Shown here in pieces: positions 1 through 12,854 of a DNA stretch of 64,000 bases. Position numbers and translations under genes: made by a program. Every line of letters begins with the position of its first letter. The stretch's first letter is position 1. The notes under the pieces were generated by a model. It made no database searches. It had not been told where the DNA came from and saw only the letters and a list, made by a program, of their open reading frames with translations. Source of the stretch: Parelaphostrongylus tenuis (taxonomy: Eukaryota; Nematoda; Chromadorea; Rhabditida; Metastrongylidae); the NCBI GenBank assembly GCA_019055375.1, contig JAHQIW010000117.1, forward strand, positions 62,001 through 126,000, in the 5' to 3' direction.

Positions 1-1084
1 AAGCTAAGCCAACTTAGTGGCGTAAAGGATACGTGTTTTAAAATATATACAATACTGAATATTTATTCATTTTTATAATTTTTCAGATAATACGTAATGA
101 TATTCAATAGACAACTACAAAAGTATGTAATATCCATATTTATTGATAATCCGACAGTACTCATATGTCAAACTATCTTCATAGAAATAGATAAATACGT
201 GCCTAATATTGTCCGTCTTCTGACCATCCTCCGAGATTATCTTATTATTTACGAAGGTAATGCTAAACGTCGATCGGTTACCGGAGCAATAGTAATTGCT
301 CTAACTGCAGAACTGCCTTTGATTCCAAAAAATCGTTTCACGTTTATAATGTGAAGCTTCTCGTCGAACTGTAGGCGATACTCTTTGCTGAAAATGAAGT
401 AATAAGACTAAAAAGACCATTATTCGATTTTCAACTATTATTTCTCATGTACAAATAGCTATCTTTATGATATACATAATATTATTTATCTCTTTACGCA
501 CGACCCTCTGTGGTAGTAATGCTGTGCCGATTCAAGTAATTGCACTTGATTTGTTTCCTTATATTATCATTCACAAAGGTCTTTGAATATTTCTCGTGCT
601 GTTTCGGTTTCTGTTTAAAGATCTCGCCTCCTTTATGAATGTTGTAGAATTCTAGTGTAAACGAATCTTCTTGTAGGCTTGGAAATAGCCGAGCTAGGGT
701 GTTACCTAAAGGTTTCGTTGATTGATTGCAAAAGAGTGTTGAAGGAGAGCTCAAATCGCTTTGCTTTTTACCTTCCTTTCTGATACACCACATCACTGAC
801 CACTGGATTACCCCGTCATACCCTTCTCTCAATTGTTGTTATCACTGTTATTACTATTATTATCATAATTACTTACATCGATACTTAATGGTCCATCTTC
901 ACTAGTTGTGCGGAGCCCAGCACATATTCCAAATGGTATTTGCTGGTCGTGCGTTAGATATTTCTCGGTTACCTGACGTAACCTTGTAAGGGCTTTTTCA
1001 GGTCTTCAAGATGTCGCTTCCAAGTAATTATCATTGTTATAATTATTGTCAAAAGCAAATATGACGAATACTCAATTCAGGAAG
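1..1084. other. no gene seen
   Basis: AT-rich sequence with short chance frames; the minus frame 832-494 has no recognisable domain or splice context. Confidence 0.5.
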
Positions 1085-1770
1085 AGTGTATGGTGCAGAG
1101 GTGAATAAAGCAAGCTGGATGGTTCTTTACTTACGGGGTTCACTTCGTATGTGTACCTTGGCCATTCACTCAGTATGGAAAACAAGAATAAGAAGGAATT
1201 ATGCAGAAGAAGCAAAGCGGCAACCGCATTCAGGCCTTTCAATGAAGCTACCGAGTAAACAAGAAATCGAAAACTTGTGTCTACCTTTTTGATTCAACAA
1301 TCCCCCAGCATTCTATCACGGAGCAGAGGCGTGTGCTGTTACTCCAGCCACGTCAAAAATTCTGCGCCCCACCCACAGGGCACTTGAATGAAATCTTTTG
1401 ATGTTTAATCGGCATTTACAACGTCTAGTCGGTCACGCAACCCAGGTCTTCGAAAGTTTCCATCTTCGAATAGCGAAAGTGCACATATCGATAGTCAAGC
1501 ACATTTGTGTAGGTTACGTAGCAAGAAAATAAATGAGAATTGGACAAAAGAAGCAGTGAATTGGACTCAGAAAGATTGGACTCGCTTTCTCAGACGACCT
1601 ATCTAACGAAAACGGACGTACTCTTGGCTAACGTCAACTATATGCACCAGCACACGGTAAAGTACTCATGACACGGAATGGCCTTGTGCACTTCATCTTC
1701 TTCTTGACAGAGCATCACCATGGTCGACGAGTCGCGCGAGGAGAAACTAACAGAAATAATGCAAGAGTTC
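1085..1770 (+). mobile_element. RTE-type LINE 3' remnant (end of reverse transcriptase ORF)
   Basis: Degenerate pieces follow the order of RTE ORFs in strongylids: a YLRGSLRM-like start, then NLCLPFDSTIPQHSITE (cf. LRAHLFDSTVLPALTY), then TQVFESFHLRIAKVH. The end is NENWTKEAVNWTQKDWTRFL, matching the RWTxAVxDWxPRD motif. Several stops and frame shifts are present, so it is inactive. Confidence 0.6.
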
Positions 1771-2619
1771 GCATCTTCAGTGATCAGGAAATTCAAGTCT
1801 TAAATCAAGTATTTGTCCTCAAAATGAAGTACTATGGAAATGTATGACCGAAACTTTTTAAAATCCGAACAACTAGCGAAACATTCCGCCGATTATACTA
1901 GGATCTTCAAGCTTACCACAAAGGCATCAAGATGCATGCTTGAAAATCAAACAGCGCTTGTCTCAAAAAAAAGTGGACCGATTTTTGTAAACAGGCCTAT
2001 GCTCAACTCCGGTATGTGTGACCAATAACTTTTCGGAATGAGGAGCTAAATTGGTCGCACACTCAAAACTACTTCTTGTGAAATACATTACAACGATGGC
2101 GGAACTTAGGGCTCTGCGCCGTTTTTCTTCTGTTGGCTGACTGATTCTCCAGCTAATCTCCCCTACAGTTTTCGTCCGTCATCATAATATTATTAAACTG
2201 CAATCCATTGAGACTCCGTTAATTAAGATACGCATGGCGCAATACGCTTCAGTTTTAGGGAGTTCATGGAAAAAATCTGATTGTCCTAATGCTGGCCTCT
2301 CTCTCCTGTGTTTCACATACAGCAACGCAGTAACGGCTTCCTTCCCACGTGTGTTGTTCCGACGCATCATATGTCTGTTCACTCCACTCCATTCTCAAAA
2401 TCTTTTGTATGACAAGATGCTTGATTTCTAATCGTCCACATGCTTGGCAATCGTTTAATGAGCGCTTATTAAGGTAGAATCACCTTCTTTGTATCATCTA
2501 TCGCTACTTTTGAGATTTTTGTCTTTTTCGACAATTTTCTACGAGGCAAACCTTCCCAGAGTGACCGCAACTCTTGAGATTTTAAGTACAACAACTTGGC
2601 TGCAGTACCCGCATTCAAA

Positions 2620-3060
2620 TCTTGATCGACTGGTCCAACATGTACTCGTAGTCCAGTGATATGGCGCTGCCTGCTGGCGATCTAGGTCCGTCTCCCGGCC
2701 AATACGGTCAAAGCACCATTGTAATGATCCGTATTCGAACGTTGGTCGGCCGATGCACCTCAGCTGCACCAGATCGCTAGCACATGGTGCATTGACCGGC
2801 AATCGAACCCAGATCGACAGCGGAGCTACCTGCCACGCGGGCGATCCAGGTTCGTCTCCTGGCCAGTGCGGTCAATGCACCATGTAGTAGTGACGCGTAT
2901 TCAAACGTTAGTCGGCCGATGTACCTCAGCTCATTTGGTGCATCGGCTGACCTGCGTTCGAATACGAGTAGCTACCACATGGTGTACTGGCCGCATATAC
3001 CGGGAATCGAACCCAGATCGTCTGCTCAGCAGGCTAGCGCGCTGCCACTGAACCACAAGT
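2620..3060 (-). repeat. tandem tRNA-derived SINE-like array
   Basis: Related blocks repeat here: GTATTCGAACGTTGGTCGGC, CGTATTCAAACGTTAGTCGG and GCGTTCGAATACGAGTAGCT. On the minus strand, 3055-2990 has a tRNA-like head, CTTGTGGTTCAGTGGCAGCG then GGGTTCGATTCCCGG. It is taken as SINE copies, not a working tRNA, because the arms do not fold cleanly. Confidence 0.6.
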
Positions 3061-3201
3061 GTATCTTGCATAACTCGGCTAACGTTTGGATACGAGTCTC
3101 CACTGGATCTTCTGGATATCACCACTACGTTATGGCTGCGATTTCGACATTATAGATAGATTTGGTAACGTTTACCATTTAGAGTAAGAGTATTTACTTA
3201 C

Positions 3202-6200
3202 CTGATTGCATAGTAGACGAAAAAGTTTGTCGCACATGATAAATTTATGGAAACTCCAGCTAGAAGGCCGACGTATATTCGCTCAATATTAGCATGTAAG
3301 ACGACAGCCATGAATGTAACGAAAGTAGAACTGAACGAACCAAACACCACTGCTAAGCTGATGATTATCAGCGAGCGATAAATTTGCTTCAAATTTGTGT
3401 TACCTGTAAATATAAATATGTAATAAATATGTAATCATAGAACTTCTACCCTCCATGTGAAAGTGAACAACAAAATAAATACTTCCACATTCTACGATAA
3501 CTCACTTATCTTGACTTTCTTTAGAAAACATGTAAATGAAGCATAGCAAACAATCATCAGGATGTTGATGGCCATTATGGAGTATCCAAACACCTTATCG
3601 ATCAAACCGGTCATTGGAGCGGTGAAGGAGCAGACAACCTTCCTGAAATTTGACTTCTATTCTTATTCATAGCGGTTGCACATACATGCATTCGTTCTAT
3701 CTTTTCTAACCATAAGTTCCACCATTTTTGATATTAGGTTGAAAAGAAAATTCATCGTTTGGATGGGAATGTCGTTTTTCGCATGAATCGTGCTTGGTTT
3801 TCATATAATTCGAAAGGTCTACTTCTTGCGCATCTATTGATATAGAATTTGCCTATATCTGCTGCAGAATGGAATTGTCCAAGGAACAAAAACGTTTGTT
3901 CATTCTTTACGAATACAAATTTGGTTCAAATGCTGCTAATGCTGCTCGCCGAATCACCAAAGCTTAGGGCGACCGTACGGTTTTAGAATCAACAGTCCGA
4001 TCTAATTAATCTGATTACTAACAACTGATTACGGCCTTTTCCGATCAATGCAACACTTTTTGGAAGGTCGCCGATTTGAATCTTTCGATGAAGTTGAAGA
4101 AGCTTGTCAAGAGCTCTCTGATTCAAAGCCCAAGAAGTGGTACTTCGATCAGATCACAAACCTGGCGGGCCGAAGGCAAAAGTGGTGGATAATGATGACC
4201 TGTATTTTGAAAAATAGATGTTGTTGTTTGTTGTCTGAATATATGCATAGAATCTGGATGTTTTATCAAACGATGAAAAGTTTCTTTGCAATCTACTATC
4301 TACAAACGTAGTTTTTTCAGCCTTTATATCCAAACGATGTGTCTAAGTGTTGCACTTCAGGGTATCTAGTAAGCTAAGAGCGATTGCGTCCCGAATAGTT
4401 TTTCTATAAATTACTAGGCGTATAGAATAGTTTCGCTGGGTTTGTGCTTACTGGTTGATTGTTTGTTTCAAATAACTAGCCGAGATTTCCTGTTTTTTGA
4501 AGTCTTGGAACACAAAACGACACCAACATCGCATATAGCTTCTTCATCGAGCGATCAAGCTGCTATTTTGAAGTTTTCGTTCTTTTATTTTAGCTATCAC
4601 TGCTGTGAACGTGATTTGATATGCCGCTATAAACCAAGTAATGTCAGCGTATCCGTTTGAGATACTTGGGTTGTACGTTCGACTAATTTGTGGCAGGGTC
4701 CCCAAGCAGTTGTTAGCGTGTTTCCGAATCATTGATATCAGACTTTCAGACCGATCATCACACTACATGATGCACGCGTAAAATATTCATAAAAATACCA
4801 CAGCATAAATCACTCAGGTGCAGCAAAGACAAGGTAGTCAATGTTTGATTTCAGCTGCGCATAATTTCAATCAACATGTTAATAGCAAAGGGGACTGATC
4901 CTCCGCTGCTATAGAGTTGAATGCGATGTGGCGATCGGGAGTCCGAAGAGTTCGGCCGATGCACCAGAATTATAGCAACGGGGACTGATCCTCCGCTGCT
5001 ATAGAGTTGAATGTGATGATCGATTGCCAACGTAGGCTGTTACAGCCGACGTGAGTGAAATACTAAATATATTACAGATAATATCAAGACAACCTGAAAT
5101 ATATACACATATATACAATAATAGCACAACAAGAGTACAACAGCAATGACGACACGTAACCGTGACTTCAATAATGGGGAATTGGATGGGATGGATGAGA
5201 TGGATGAGTTGAATATGTTGGATGAGTTGGATGAGTAGTCTGCGGGGCCGGATTAGGCGGTGGACCTCTGGAAGCAGTTATGCTTGCCCCGAGCAGACCA
5301 GTACACCGAGGATGGGACCAGTGGGTGATTAAATATATTAGAAAACTGTGGGTCTGTACGCAAGAGCTGGACCAATCCCCGGTGGCGGCCAAACAGAACC
5401 CTATAGGTTTGGTCCACCGCCGTAGCTCCCAGCTCCGCTCACAGAGTATAAGCGGGGTCGATGGACTATGTGAGCCACATACACAACAACGAGGGCAGAG
5501 TCAGAAGTCTAGAGTCGGGCAGAGGCGGAGAACCAGAGGAGACAAAGGTGGCGGAGTAAGGCAAGAGGACACGACCGATCAGGACATCAGGACGAGACGA
5601 CACTGACCGCAGAAGTGGGCGACCCTGATCGCCGCTCCGCAGCAGCGAGCGGCGAGACCACTGGCTGGGTCACGCAGCGATGTTCCTGCCATGGCATTGT
5701 CCATGATCGCTCCCAGTTGCTTAGAGAAGTAGCGACCGTTCCGTGGAACGGTTTGCTACAGTGTTTTGCACCGTGTAGCAGTTATTCCCCCGATTAACTG
5801 CTACTTTCCTTTTTCTACTACGCTTATCCCATCGCACATCGTCAAATAATTGATATTCTAATTATAGATGATAAAAAAGGTCACCCAATGAGTCACACCG
5901 TTGTTTAGTGAGCTGAGCCGGTGGATGGACAGTTTTTCTGCCTCGCATCTGGACGGCTTCCAGGCAAAAGCAGGGACTCAAAAACTCTCGAGCGACGGAT
6001 TAGTGCACGCCTCCGTTGAGACTTTAGTCGCCTCAAATGGTTTTGAGGCAGCAGCCGCCATTCAAACCTTTTGTTTACCTTCCTAGATAATCTTAGTTAT
6101 TCACTCATCTCACTAGGCTCCTCTCGTCCATTTGAGAATAAGCATAGTCTTTAAATCACTCCAGCAACACTTCTAAGCTTCCCAAGTCGGTGTCAACATA

Positions 6201-9200
6201 ATTCGTGTCACGCTCTTGATCGCTTAAGTACTTCTCCAGCCTCCTAACCGCATCTCCAGACTCTCAGTTACCTAAATGCTCTCCAAACATAGGTCATTAT
6301 TCCGCTCTTATGTTATTGGTCTCCAGTTCGAGTCTCAGATGCCCCGTTGAAGTCGCCCATCCGAAATCATTGCGTGTTCTCTTGCCTTATCCCATCTGCT
6401 CATCTCTACATTAATAAGCTTAATCAAAAAGCATGTTATGCTCTCTTAGCAAGTAATCTACATAATTCTGTACTGCCATATCAGTCCAAATCCTAAACAC
6501 TGTGTTAGGTTTATCCTTATCAACATAATTCTACCCATCTGAATGTGGAACTTATCCAGCCTTCCATTAAGTCACTCTCCAAAGTCGTTGCAGTTGTCAC
6601 TTGGCATTGTCTGATAAGTTACGCAACATAATGCTCACTTAGGGTTGCTTTTGATTTTATTGTATTTTATCCCAAACCCGCACATTACTTCATACCAGCA
6701 GTTGTCAGGTCTCAGGTGTCATTGTTACTCACCCGATCTTACGTACATGATTTCATAGACTGCTTCACTCTGATACTCTATTATTGATCGCAAATTATCC
6801 ATAACTTGTACTCACATTTATCAATATCGTTAATTGTTCTCGTTGTGTTGTTGCATTGTATATTAAGTTTGATTACCCAAGTTTGAGACTGTCTGATCTG
6901 TGAAAAGAAGTCGAAAAGTCTCGTGTGGCAAGAGTTACAAGGTGAATAAACTACCAAGCCACTACAACCGATTAAGCCAGCCAAAGGGATAGATTGTTTC
7001 GCAAGTAGCCGTAACAATATACTACGCGTAGAGAGATTCTCCTGAGAACGAACGTTACGATAAAAAAAACGTCAACCTATGTTCTCATGTTTCGGCCTTC
7101 TTTGGAACACAGATGGCGCTGAGGAAAATTGTGAATGGCGAATCAGCAGTAAGAAATGGTACAGTTATTTTACAAAAAGAGAAAAAACGTACTCTGCCTT
7201 TGTTCGCTTAGTAAATATCCACGTGACTATGAACAAAGCGTACAAGGACGCTAGCAGAATGCTTGCTGTCATGTAACGCTTCCGGTACAGCTTGTCTATG
7301 GTGTGGCTGAAACGTTTTTGCTGATCTCAATATTGATTAATAGACGTTAGTAGATTGTATGAAAAGTTCTGTCGTATTTTCAAAATGCATGGAAAATTTT
7401 ATTTGTACACTGGTGAAGCTCAAACATAAAAATCAACATATCTCGTTAGAACTTTCTATAGCGTTGTCACGGTTTATCAGTTGTGGCATACATAGCTTTC
7501 AGCGGCATAGCCATGTTCAGTGCCACGCATGTGAACATTTCGTCCCTGCTAATAGCAGGAAGGTGCGAACGATTCCTATGTCCGCTAAGTAAAAGAATGC
7601 GGGTGGCTTTTTTCAGTCGACAGTCCTCGGTTGTTATATATTTGGCATCAATATGACTTATGATCGAGTGTTTTTCCTTTGAAACTCGCTGTGCAAAACC
7701 CATATATCTTCCTAGAACTTTCTATAGCATTGTCGAGGTTTGCCATTCATGGCATAGAAAAAAAAACAGTCAACTATAAGTCATATTAATACTATATAAC
7801 AGCTGAAGACTGTCGACTGAAAAAGATCATCTGCAGTGTTTTACTTAGCGGGCGAAACGACTTCTTCGCACCTTCTTGCTTAGCAGGAGCGACCTGTCGA
7901 GATGCGTGGCAATGATGATTTCGATGCTGCCGAAACGTACGTATCTCACAATTAACAAACCTCAGCACGCCTATGGAAAATTCAAGAAATATATTGAACT
8001 TCCATAGCAAGGTTTCAGAAGAAACAGTCAGCAGTAAGAGAAATTATTAGTTGAAATAGTCCTTTTCTACACCTAGACAATTCAGCCACATATCCGGCAA
8101 TATAAAGATTTCGCAACGGATTTGTGTTTCACGTCCAGCTGATCACGACTGTAGCGCTCAGACAGTCGAGCACAAGCACTGAATCGTTCTCCTGTTAACC
8201 GTTGTCAATTCGTGTAAGACCCGTTTAGATTTCGAGCATTGTTGGCAGGCCTTCCAGAGAATGTGAGAAATCGTCATGGGATCACAATCTAACTCGTCAC
8301 ACAACATCCACCAACTCATTGATAGATCTTCTTCAGTGCGATTGGCAACCGCTTGGCAGTCGACTTTTTGTGTATTTCCCTCTCCTGGCTTCTCTGTTAA
8401 TCGGTCTCCTTCTTCACAGAATGTCTTGTACCAACGCTGAAATGTACAAACATCGCAGATTTCGTCATCATACGCCTTGCAGATCTGTCGATTAGTTATA
8501 GAAGCTTTGACACCCAACTTGCAATGAAAGTGAAGCAGCAGACGATTTTCTTTCATGGACAGCTCCGTTCTGAGAGCTGTCTAGGCAAGTAATGTATCGT
8601 TCGATGTTCAAGAAAACGAGCCTTGTGATTAGCTCAAATTCGCACAAAGTACATGTGTGAAAATCATTTTCTAAGGCAATACAAAAGAACTTCTTATGCA
8701 GTCTATTATAGCCATAGCTTCTCAAGGCAAATGTTCCGAAAAGAAACTCACTATATCTTATGTATTGATAACAGCCTGTCCAGTGCCACATTGAGAAGCA
8801 TTAATGTCGAGAATAAACGTCCGAGTAGTGGAAGTGATTGCAAGTAAACACAGATATCTTGACGTATTTGATGATCTTTACTGCTGAATACTCAATGAAT
8901 AAGGCACTGCTGTCCAACATATTGTAATGTTAAATGAAATATGGACATACTATCACTTATTTGCACTTGAAGTCAACTCTAAACTATGCTACAAAAGAAA
9001 TTGTGTGTTTGGTGTTTCAGCCTGCGCAGTCTCCATAGCCTCACCACCTAGAGTAGTGAAAAGATTTCAACTTACATGTTGTAAGAAATGATCATGACGT
9101 AACTGGAAAAACTCAGTAATATTTCGCCAACCGATATAAATGCAATGAATATGTTGCAGATGCTCCTAAGAGATCTGAAATTTCCACAAATCAGTGAGAC

Positions 9201-9970
9201 ATCGGTACAATGGGAAAGGTGATGATGAAAGGAATGCATATCAAATCGAAAACCAAATTGAGGAAGAAGAAACTATGTGACGATAAAATGATATTCGTTT
9301 TATTTCAACCGCTTTTAGTGGTGGTATGATGTTTCAAATATATACCCATTGATGTAGTGCAATGTGCAAAACTTTCGCGTCAGGCGGGACTACATCTCGC
9401 ACCTCATTCTTTCCGAGAATGCGTAAAATGGGCGTCAGTAGTGTAACGGATAGAGCACGCATTCCCTGAAAGAATGAGGTGCGGGTTATAGTCCCGCCTG
9501 ACGCGAAAGTTTTGCACATTACTCTACATTAATGGGTATATATGTGAAGATATAATTAATTTAATTTAATTGATTAATTAATTAATATGTGAAGATACAC
9601 CAAATGGCGTAAGTGATGCTCGAAACTTTTGTGCCAGACGGGACTCAAACCCGCATTTTATCCTATTCAGGGTTGCATGCTCTAACCCGTTGCACTGCCG
9701 GCGCCTGTTTTGTCACCGCTCTTTTCACGCTATAACCCAGCTTACTGACAGCAACCGACCGTCAATAATTTAGTCCGGGAAGTCGATATCAACATTGAAC
9801 CCAGTCACACTAACATATATGTGGAAGGAATTTCAATTAAGAGTATCAAAAAAAAGTGCTTACTTTGCTCGTATGGTGACATAGACGATGAACGCATTAC
9901 CAGTGATGCTAATTATTGGAATTACTATGTAGAATACCTGATATCCAATTGGAATATGTCGAGGGTTCAT
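3202..9970 (-). CDS. srsx-type 7TM chemoreceptor, partial, four exons found
   Basis: Nematode G-protein-coupled chemoreceptor of the srsx type. Exon 1 (9970-9864) starts MNPRHIPIGYQVFYIVIPI and carries the TM1 motif ISITGNAFIVYVTIRAK. Exon 2 (9174-9076) reads SLRSICNIFIAFISVGEIL (TM2). A later exon (3642-3506) holds TM5, VFGYSIMAINILMIVCYASF, ending FLKKVKI. The last one found (3403-3202) holds TM6 and TM7, ending in INLSCATNFFVYYAIR, the usual srsx TM7 signature. Splice sites and phases agree within each pair (AA|A; A|GT). The exon for TM3-TM4 was not found in the 5.4 kb between, which contains mariner and long-repeat insertions. A terminal exon after 3202 is also missing. It may be a live gene with an overlooked exon or a decaying one. 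Confidence 0.8.
3860..4235 (+). mobile_element. internally deleted mariner
   Basis: The N-terminus reads MELSKEQKRLFILYEYKFGS then NAANAARRITKA-stop. After about 60 bases it jumps to the C-terminus LFRSMQHFLEGRRFESFDEV ... KKWYFDQITNLAGRRQK, ending near a frameshifted VVDNDDLYFE-like stretch. The central catalytic region is absent. It lies upstream of the TM5 exon of the srsx receptor, in its intron. Confidence 0.82.
4882..5014. repeat. short tandem duplication, 90 bp period
   Basis: Two 43 nt copies (4882-4924 and 4972-5014) share GGGACTGATCCTCCGCTGCT followed by ATAGAGTTGAATG. Downstream (5146-5238) a short frame MTTRNRDFNNGELDG rich in DEMDEL repeats and a GC-rich arginine frame to 5797 are seen; neither is recognised. 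Confidence 0.7.
5760..7020 (+). repeat. long dispersed repeat, plus copy
   Basis: Homologous in reverse orientation to 14850-16335. Shared landmarks in order are a CATCGTCAAATAATT block, a GGATGGACA...TTTT block, ACTCTCTAGCGACGGA-like sequence, CTCACTCATCTCA and finally TTTACCCAAGTTTGAGACTG. No transposase or polymerase could be read. The type is unknown; a decayed LTR or large DNA element is possible. Sequence just upstream (4880-5760) may be its 5' part. Confidence 0.75.
8158..8556 (-). mobile_element. mariner transposase, N-terminal half (HTH domains)
   Basis: An open 132-codon frame with mariner DNA-binding features. It begins MKENRLLLHFHCKLGVKAS and contains NRQICKAYDDEICDVCTFQR then WYKTFCEEGDRLTEKPGEG (the linker before the second HTH). 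It continues LCDELDCDPMTISHILWKA and KSKRVLHELTT, which corresponds to the conserved WVPHEL segment. The DDD catalytic part is missing. Flanking sequence to about 8040 resembles the end of the mariner copy at 37.6 kb, so an internally deleted element is likely. It sits in the srsx gene's long intron. Confidence 0.85.
9341..9540. repeat. tRNA-derived SINE (family A) inverted dimer, hairpin
   Basis: Two arms of about 73 nt (9341-9413 and 9468-9540) are reverse complements with about eight mismatches. The plus-facing copy has the tRNA-like order GGCGTCAGTAGTGTAACGGA (A-box-like) then GGGTTATAGTCCCGCC (B-box-like). It ends with GACGCGAAAGTTTTGCACAT, the family A tail. Confidence 0.85.
9605..9815 (-). 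repeat. tRNA-derived SINE, family A
   Basis: Full-length minus copy with tRNA-like boxes (GGGACTCAAACCCGCA on the plus strand is the B box complement) and a non-tRNA part ending AACCCAGTCACACT, shared with the copies at 28.86 and 47.8 kb. Confidence 0.75.
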
Positions 9971-10599
9971 ATCGGCAACTGTAAAATAATTATCACAAAT
10001 AGATCAACTGTGATGTATGCAATGACCATTACGAGCAACGATTTCCACAAAAAGGGCATTAAGGCGATCGGTGGTTATGTGAAACAATAGGTTTGAGTTC
10101 CGTTTTGATGGAGGGAGAAGGACTTGAGCGTTTGATATTGGGTTGGTGTTGAAATCGCAACTTCTTTTTCGATTTGTTTTCAAGACGAAATCAATAGAAT
10201 GGTGAACAATGAGTTATTCTGCAATACCCCGCGTAGTCTGAATCAGCTTTGAAGACGACCCTCAGGAGGTCGTTGTCATACTCCATCCCCGTCCCCTGCG
10301 CTCCTTAGCTTCAAGGCTCTTGTCTCCTACGAAATATTTTGAATCTCCATGCACTCCACGTTCATTATCAGACTCTGGGCCGAATGTGGTGTTGCTGTTG
10401 CGAGTTGTCTCTGCTAGTTCACGACCCATTTTTACATCTCGGACTGAAACCGCAAATATTCACACCAACTTATATCCTTCTATTATAAACTAAGATAAGC
10501 ACAACATAAACAGCGACTAATATATCATTAGCAACATTACATAAGACGAGAAATGCATACTGAAATGATACATAATATAATCACACTTATTTGAGGATA

Positions 10600-10740
10600 T
10601 ATTTCAATATCAAACGGCACATTTCGTTGTTGCATAAACCCCGATTACTTTTTCACCGACGTAATAGTCGGTATACTGTGAAGCCGTTGGTGCTGCACAA
10701 CTACTATCACTAAACATCACTCGCACCATTTTTGAAGTTA
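10600..10740 (-). other. possible terminal exon, unassigned
   Basis: After an acceptor-like GATGTTTAG, the minus strand reads SSCAAPTASQYTDYYVGEKV then IGVYATTKCAV-stop. The short Cys-containing end looks like a secreted-protein exon, but no partner exon was found. Confidence 0.2.
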
Positions 10741-11289
10741 GCATGCTGTAAAGTCATAAGCGTCACGTATCCAGTAAATAGCACATGAGCCACTTTTGTA
10801 GTCTGTGCAATCATTACTTACTTGAGTTCTTTGAGCATCGCTTCGTGCATTGGTATCGCATGATGAAGGTGAACAGTTAACTCCGCTCTCTCGTAATCCA
10901 CGAAGCGCGTACTCTTAGTATGCTACAGACATTTCTCAGTTGTTTTCAAGTAAAAGTAGTTTACTACGACCTTTGGAATCGCTATGACATAGGTAGAACT
11001 CTTGATTAGGTTCTGGACAAAAACATGTATTTTTTTTATTTGGATGATACTGATCTACGCACATCGCAGTTCGACGCCCAGCAATATGTCCCACTTATGA
11101 AAAAGTATGGCTTCCGTACAGGTCAAGTAATAATAGTCCCAGCCGTTAATAAAAGTAGCAGATTTCTTCTCACTTTTAACTTTCTATATACTTGACTTCA
11201 GTCCTTATAATGAAGAACGCGTATCCTAGTTTTTACTGACCGTAGAAATTGGACCCTTTCGAATTTGTGGTTATCGCACAGATATTCGC

Positions 11290-11560
11290 CTAAAGCTCGG
11301 TGCAGGGCTCAAACCCACAACGTTGCCTAGTTCTTGTGATGCTCGTCCCGGAGGGCATGAAGCGGAGCTCCATCTCCAACACTCTCTTGCAGCCAACAAG
11401 AACGCCCTATGGAACGCCACACCTAGGCTGTCGTCGAGACTGCAAGGAGATGTGCTCCACCAAAATTCTACGCCATTCAAGAAGAAGACGAAAAACGAAG
11501 AATGCTAAAAGTACTGGGACCCGCACAGTAAAAATTATGATGGCGATTCGTGTAAGTACA
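11290..11560 (+). repeat. SINE family C-related repeat
   Basis: Shares the end CTAAAAGTACTGGGACCCGC with CTAGAAGTACTGGGATCCGC at about 40280 and the head CAGGGCTCAAACCCACAACG with other family C pieces. Confidence 0.5.
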
Positions 11561-12169
11561 ACATATAAATAGCTTATCTAAAGTTATAGTCATATTTTCA
11601 ATAAAGTTAGGTGATGTGCAAAACTTTTAACTCAGATGTGAGGTGAATCTGTTCCGCATTTCACCTTTTCAGGTGTGCTTGTTACCTCTATAGTTACGAT
11701 CCCAAATTCCACCAAAAATAGTAAATCAGAGATTCTCGTGATTTATGTACAAAATAGCTGCTAGGTCAGCTCGGTTTAGCGCCGATACGCGCTTACCAAA
11801 TTAAACGTCGTGAAGGTTGATGCAAAGAGTTTTATTAATTCATACGCAGAAAGAAAGATAGCACAGCAACGGTTTTGGTAGTGTTGTAGAAGCATGCTCC
11901 ACAGTGAAAGTGGAACGCTGATCCACCTTGCGTCTGAGATTTGCAGTCTTACGAATCGCTCAAAAATATTGAAATTTATAGTAACAACATTATGGCGCCA
12001 CTAAAAAGCGCTCAAATAAAGATACCCTGTAGATTTGTTTAGTGTCCTTGTGATAGGTTAAGCAAAATGTTCTGGAAAATTTCTGAAAAGATTTTCATTT
12101 TTGGACACCGCGTCGTTTTTTTACTAGTTGTTTTGTATACACAGTTCATTGATTTCAGCTACAAACATA

Positions 12170-12440
12170 ATTATTGAGCATTGTGATGCTCGCGTTTTAA
12201 TCCATTACTGGAGAAAAAAGGGTAGGAATTCTCCCACACCGCGCCCACAGTCCAAACGTTGCTCCATTCGATTACGGCCTTTTTCGACTAATACTACACT
12301 TTTTGGATTCGATTCGAGTCATTTGATGAAGTTTAAGAAACAGTTTTTCGTTCAAAGGAGCTCGGATGGTGCTTCAAGCAGATCCAGAAGGAGGCAGAAA
12401 GTCGTTGACAATAGTGATCTATACTTTGAAGAATAGATAT
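12170..12440 (+). mobile_element. mariner C-terminal remnant
   Basis: Contains frameshifted mariner C-terminal pieces: a DYGLFR-like start, then RRQKVVDNSDLYFEE-stop, matching the family end RWQKVIDNNGxYF. It resembles the copy at 3.9-4.2 kb. No catalytic core is visible. Confidence 0.7.
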
Positions 12441-12854
12441 TGCTTTTTTTCTTGTTAGATTGCGCATAAAAACGAAACTTTAAAAGAATTTCCCATTTTT
12501 GCGAACCTTAGGTAATTGCTTCGAGAATCATCGTTAATACATTTGCCCTCTCTACTGTTGAGGAGGAGATATAATATATATGCACTTCTCGTTAGCCTAA
12601 CATAGAATGGTGCACATCAATTTTGGGTAATGCCTAGAGTAAATAGGTCTGTAGGTACAAATGACAAGTGAATCTGAACACCTTCAAGCAGGTCGAATCC
12701 GCATCCGCTCTAAGAATACCACCAAAAATTTTCGTGATTACCTCTCACAACGCCATTCATTGAAAGGATTTATACCTATATTTATGGGAGATTTATTACT
12801 CCTGCGGCCCAAAAAGCTAGCGATTCGGTATCGTAGTGCTGGTAGGGCTCAGAT

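Noticed and set aside
2990..3060. Minus-strand tRNA-like sequence
   Set aside because: The B box is good, but the anticodon arm does not form a standard loop and related copies follow in tandem.
9420..9520. Functional tRNA gene
   Set aside because: It has A- and B-box-like blocks, but the acceptor and anticodon arms do not fold properly and the unit is repeated with a constant tail, so it is a SINE.
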